From: Anarhynchus alexandrinus
Taxonomy: Eukaryota > Chordata > Aves > Charadriiformes > Charadriidae
NCBI GenBank assembly: GCA_008711295.1
Contig: VUYV01000101.1
Location: forward strand, 1,249,213 to 1,313,212
DNA: 64,000 nt
Direction of reading: 5' to 3'
Shown: piece by piece, positions 54,701-60,700 of the stretch
Layout of the letters: each line of letters starts with the position of its first letter
Position numbering within the stretch: the stretch's first letter is position 1
Position numbers and translations under genes: made by a program
Notes under the pieces: generated by a model
The model's input: only the letters and a program-made list of their open reading frames with translations
Database searches by the model: none
Told to the model about the DNA's origin: nothing

Positions 54701-57700
54701 GGCCAATTTCCTATGAAGATGTAATGTTGTTAGAAGATGAGATACTGGCAGCATTAACATATATACAACAAGCCTCTGATCTTCAGGAAGCTGTCAAAAA
54801 GGAAACTGAGAAAAGCTCAGAATCACACATAAGCAACAATAAAAAGGTAATAGATATTCCAGATATGCCTCTTCAGTATGTGCTTCTGGAATAATATTGA
54901 TCTGTGGTAATAGCTGATAAATTGAGTGTTTAGCATGATGTTGTTATACAAATGGATAGAGGAAAGAAGGTAGTTAAAATGAGAGCAAGCTTTCAATAAC
55001 TTTTTGGAAGTACCAGGGAAACAAAAATTCTGGAGCTGAGAGCCACAGAAACAGCATCTTAGAAACAAATCTGAGCAAAGTATCTTTACCTCCTCTGCAA
55101 TAAAAGCAGAGTTACATATGAAAGAAGAGAAAGAAGAGATATATGAAAGGCAGTTACGAGATAAGATTTGGGGTTGGGTTAATATCCAATAAACAGGACT
55201 AAAAGATTTTGTAACATTGGAGTAATTCACTATAATCTTCCATGGGATCTTTCTTCTAAGAGAAAAAAGGAAGAGAAGGGGTGGGATTCAGCTTCATAAT
55301 TGGACTCTGAAATTTAGCTGTCCGTAAAAGGTAGGCATACGTGAAGTGGTAGATAATCTCACAGTGTTGTGAACAGAGCCCTAGTTGACAGTCAGTGGCA
55401 TCTGAAAAGCTGTTTAGCTCATCCTAAAGTGTACACCTACTTACTATTGGTAAGTCAGAGCGCTCTCTCCATTCCATTAATACATTAGAAGAAAGTAGCT
55501 ACTCTGAAACTGTGGTTGAAATTTGAGATTTTTGATTGAGAGAGGAATCCCCAAGATGAACCTCTTATTTTACCTGGAATGCTATTAGAGATTTAATGAA
55601 ATGCCTATGGAAATATATGAAGCAAGAAGTATAAAAATAACTAGTAAGTTATTTTAGGCGGTCCCATTGGAAGAGAGAATGCACTTTTTCATTTTAGCTT
55701 TTTCTGTGGTGGTATATATGTTCAGAAAACATATCTTAGGTTACAATGTTGTATTCTCCTATTATTTTCACACATTCAGAATATTCTTGAAAATGAATTG
55801 ATTCTACCTTAATGATTTCATCTTCGAGTTATGAACATGAATTCTCAGGGAAATGAAAAACATACTATTAAGTTTTGAAAAGCAATTTAACCTTCCCCCA
55901 TGAAAAGATATCTGTATACACTGTTGATGCTTTAAAATTCACAGTACTTACTTCTGAAAAAGAACAAACCATTTCTCTTATTTGGTTTCAAGTTTTTTCA
56001 TCTAATATATTCATCAAACGGTGCTTCACTGGGAGTGCTGCTGCCTCTGCAGAACTGCTGTGTAGGTGCAGTTGTACTATGATAATATTAAAATATGCTC
56101 TATAGGAAATTAATAAGAAAGAAAATCTTCTTTCAGACCTCTAAGGTCTAATAGAGCATAGTAAAGAACAAATAGGGAATTCATCATAAAGCTCATATAT
56201 TAATGTATTCCTTCTCTTTTTCATTGTTTTATATCGCTGAGTGAGAGAAACAACTTTTTGACTGAACTTGAAGGTGTCGTTGGCCTAGTTGCAGTGAATG
56301 CTGAGGAAATTCCTATGCTTTGTAGTATGTAGGAAACACAATAAAATGATCATAGTAGTTCTTTTTTGCCCTGATATATGCCTGTATACATATACAAATA
56401 TGTATATATGTATACATATATCAGTTTGGAGGGGTAATCTAAGTGAAACTCAAATGAGCAGAATACAAACCTACGCTGTGAGTTCGCAGCAATGAATAGG
56501 AATATGCAATTGGAATTTACAATTGTAAATTATGCCAAGTATCCATATACTCTACCTAGTAGGTCATGCCTAGAAATGTGCCGGTGTTCTTGAAAAAGGC
56601 AATCTTTTGTTTTATTTGACATTCCTTGACTGAGATATACCTCTCTTTTCATTGTGATAGTTTTCACAATGAGCTATAGCATTTTACATAGTATGCCATA
56701 AGTTATAAAAAAATATTTGTGTAAAATTGGATAGAATATATTATGATAACACAGGCCATGTATGAAAATAAATTCTTATGGGCAGGATCATGTTCAGTTT
56801 GGAGGATTTGCTCCACTAAGAATGTACATTTGAAAACATTTTAATGTCTTCAAAACCAGATGATTTTGATTCATTTTACATTAGTCTGAAAATATTATAT
56901 TGCTCGTACAGCTATTTTGATTATTGATTTACTTCTGCCATAGAATGTCCCAATACAAGAGCAGCAGAAACAGGTTCATGTTTCATTTGTTGACTGTAAT
57001 TTTACTGTTGCCTTGAAACAACCAATGTGTGCTCTCAGACATGATGTGATTAACATTGTGCAATCACTTATCCTGAGTCAACCTGCTTTAGGAGCCTAAT
57101 CAGAGCACCATCTTCAGTAATTGCTAATCTGCAACTGAAAGGCTTTAAGAGTGAGAGGCAGAAATGCAGATGTAATTAGAATTCTGTTTATGTGGCGGGA
57201 AAAAACAGTAAAAAAAAAACCAAAACAAAAAAACTGAGGAGCCTTTTAAAATGCTGTCAGAGGTTTTCCCAACTGTGATTTCTGTCTACAAAATGGGTTT
57301 AAAAAATAAACTGCCAGCTGAAATACATTACAGCAAGGAAATAGCCGGTATGAATGGCACTGAATGAAAATTGTCATTGTGAGATGTTAGAAAAATTACA
57401 ATTATCCTGGAGGTCTACTCAACAAAGCACACTTTTAAATTGCCAGCTAATTTTTTTACTAAATTCAAAATAAACCCCCTTAGTTTTTAGCTTTTAAGGG
57501 TTCCTAATTACCTTCACAACTTCTTAAAAGAATTAGTAATCCTTTTTGGATGTCCTTGCTAGGCGAGCTTTCTGTTTAAGCCTACAACTGAATTAATGAT
57601 CTGGTTATCCTCCCTCTGTGCTCTGACCTTCTCTGGGAGTTGTGTTCAGGCTTCTATGTTTGCACATATGTGTGGAAGGTAGGGTATGCCAGTGCCTTAT

Positions 57701-60700
57701 TGGAGGGGGATGAAGTAGATAGACATCCATCTGCACAGGGCAGTGAGATGACTGAAGACCCATAGTGTTGCAAAAGAAATAAATGCTTTGGGAAATGAGC
57801 AGACACATTTAGATATTATCAGGCAAAATATAAAACACTGAACATTGATGATTACCTATTTGGAGGACTAATGTAGACCATATTTTACTCAGTTCCTTTT
57901 GCTCTACAGATTAAAGCATGGGTTGACAAAAATCTTGCTCTTCAGGCTGGCACTCAGCTTTCATCTAAAGATATTAAAAATGAGGAATGTATAATTTACT
58001 TTTGGTTTTTTTTCCTAATAAGTAACTGCTTTGACTTAAAATATTGTATCTATTTTCTATTTGTCAAGCATAACAGTTAACCATAATTTCTTATGTTTTT
58101 TCTCACTGAATTATAAAGCTGTTTGTGACATGATGTCACTTAGTAAAAGGACTTTTTCAGGGTCCCCTACCTGCTTCTCATTAGATCACCTCAGATCTAC
58201 TGGGGTCATGGTGTTATTGTTCTCCAAGCACGATAGCTTCCAGGACAGTTTGGTGCATTCCATTAATGGCCGTAACATTTTAATGTAAAGTATTTCTTTC
58301 CCTAAGTATCACAATCTGGCCTTTGAGAGTGATGGAGAAAATTTCACCTCATACTAAATATTTCTGGTTTTGCATATGAATGGATTTCAGATTCCGCAGA
58401 GAGATAAAGCCACATTCATTGTAAGGATCCACTCTCATTAAGAATATACTTTTAAAAGTACTGTGTTTCCCTTAGGATGAGCTTGAATGTGCAAGGCTTA
58501 TGCTTGTTTGTGATCCTGTTGAGTGGTTACCATGTGATAAAAATAACTTAAAATTATTAATAAGCATAGTGTGTTTTGTAAAGCATGTTTATTTGGGTCG
58601 AAAGGGACCTCTAGTGGCTCTTTAAGTGTGTTCTTTCTGAAAAATATATTTCATATACAACTGATTTAATTATTCCTAATGAAATATATATAGCTGAGAC
58701 TTGATTCTTTACAAGAATGGAAATTATGGATCTCCCTTGGCATTTCTTCTGTTTCATGGTGTCCTAATTCTTACACTCCTCATTCTTCCTCACGGTTTAA
58801 GGATCACTAATCGCTGTCCATTTATAGCTTTTTTGCATTTGTATGTTTCCTAAACAGCTTGGCATCCCCTGTCTTTGTTCTTGTGTTTCTTTAGGGAGAC
58901 AGGCAAAACCAATATTCCAAATAGCACAACGACAAAAGAGTTATAACTACCTAGAAATGTTTGATCAAATTTTCCATTGTCATCAGTGAAGTAACCTGTT
59001 GGACAAACAGTGCGAGGCTGCCAAAAGTTAGGCTCTTTCATAAAAGTGGGCTGTGGTCTACACAGAATGAGCTTGTTGCCACTGACAGCCTGGAAAACGC
59101 AGTGTTTGCATGGCTCTGGAGGTGTCAGGATTGTGAAAAGCCAAAGTTAGAGCCAAGATACATGGAGATGTGCGAATAGTCTTCCAATCTATTCTCACTT
59201 ACAGAAGGAAAGTGCAAAAACTAATCTCTTTGACAGGGAATTTTTAAAAATGCAGCAGGTATTGGCAGGGAGAAACAAAGTCTCTGTCACCTCATATGGT
59301 TTAAATGCATTGCTTTCAACAGAAGCAGAGCTAAACAGGGTGAAAATCCCTGAGAATCAGACAGGACTATTTTGTAATAAAAATACTGGAGAACGATATT
59401 CCAGAAATGGGCACTCTGACAGTATCTGCATCAATTGCGCTGAACACCTAAAGGCTGTGTGAAAGGAAGGAGAGGTGGATTTGAATTTAGACAGTATTTC
59501 TGAGCCATCTGAATTCTGCAGAACTTGGCATCCTCATTGTAGATGCCTGCACAGTTTTTATTATTTGGATTAATGCGGAGTGCTGGAAGTTGCCCAAGTT
59601 ATTAGTCAAGCATTACAAATTAGTTGATAATAAATATTCAGCAGCAGCTGTCCCTTTGGAGCCTGAGGAATTAAGGAAATGGTTTACTCAAATACCTTTT
59701 TGTGTCTGTGGAGCTGTAAGTCTTTGGACTCAAATCAGCCTTTGTTAGGTTGTACTTCAAGCAGTCAGTTAAGCATTATGATGAGCCTCTGGTTTGGACT
59801 GAGTTTGAAGAACAGAACAGTTGATATAATTTATATTCTATAGGGGTAAAGAATAAACTAGAAAACCCTCACATATCTCCCATGTAAAATATCTCTGCTT
59901 TTTTGTGTGTGTGTTTTTCTTATTTTTAGGACTTTTTTAGGGTTGTTTGAGATTTTTGTGTGGGAGATTGGAAAAAAGAGTTTGTGATAGTTATAGTCAA
60001 ACTGAGAACAAACAATTTAGTCAAAGTTATTCCCATCTTTTCTGTCATTATTGACTGTTAGGGAAAATTGAGTATCAAAATCAAATACATCTTTTTAGGA
60101 AGAAAAATGTCGTCAGACAAGGAAGCAGATCATACACACCCTAGCAAGGAGGGGCGTTTAGGAGTCTATAGTTGTTTTTCAGAGCAGTGTGCAGATCTGT
60201 GGAAAAGTTTGAGATTTCAAGCTGTGTGTTTTTATGATTCAAAGGAACTGTATAAGAGATGGATGCTTCCACATTGTTTACGAAGTAGGCTAGTAAGTAT
60301 GTGTTTTAAAAATTAATGGGGGAACTGATTTATTTAACTTTGCACTTGCTTATAATTTATGTTTAGAAATATTATTATGATCATTATGGAGAAAATAGTA
60401 GACTTTTTCAAGAATTAATTTGCTGTTGTAGTAAATATGAATTATAGTGTTTTCTCGAGGATTATTAAAATGTACTTATAAAAATACTGGGATTACGGAC
60501 TTTCCAATATTAGAAAGAAAAAGGTTTTATATCATCAGTTTTCTTAATTTTCTCAGGAAAGCAAAATGTAAAGTGTTCTTTCACAGTCTGACATATACAC
60601 ATAATCACATAACACTCTGATCCTCTCAAAACTTCGCCCTGAATGGGAAGAAATTCTTCTAAAAAAAAAAAAAGGAATTCAGGAACATAATTTACGTTAA

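Noticed and set aside
54823..55230. 135-codon minus-strand frame beside exon 21
   Set aside because: Overlaps the antisense of exon 21 and intron; no domain, no start context.
56944..56973. Possible 30-nt exon in intron 21
   Set aside because: Keeps phase 0 but is not needed to connect exons 21 and 22, and the short peptide resembles nothing known; weak donor.
57910..58060. Acceptor with a good pyrimidine tract and open frame in intron 21
   Set aside because: The usable donor (before GTATAA) gives TGA at the junction with 60099; the later donor adds a T-rich Phe run that looks intronic.
58391..58420. Possible 30-nt exon in intron 21 with GTAAGG donor
   Set aside because: Poor pyrimidine tract and no independent support; does not solve the phase issue at 60099.
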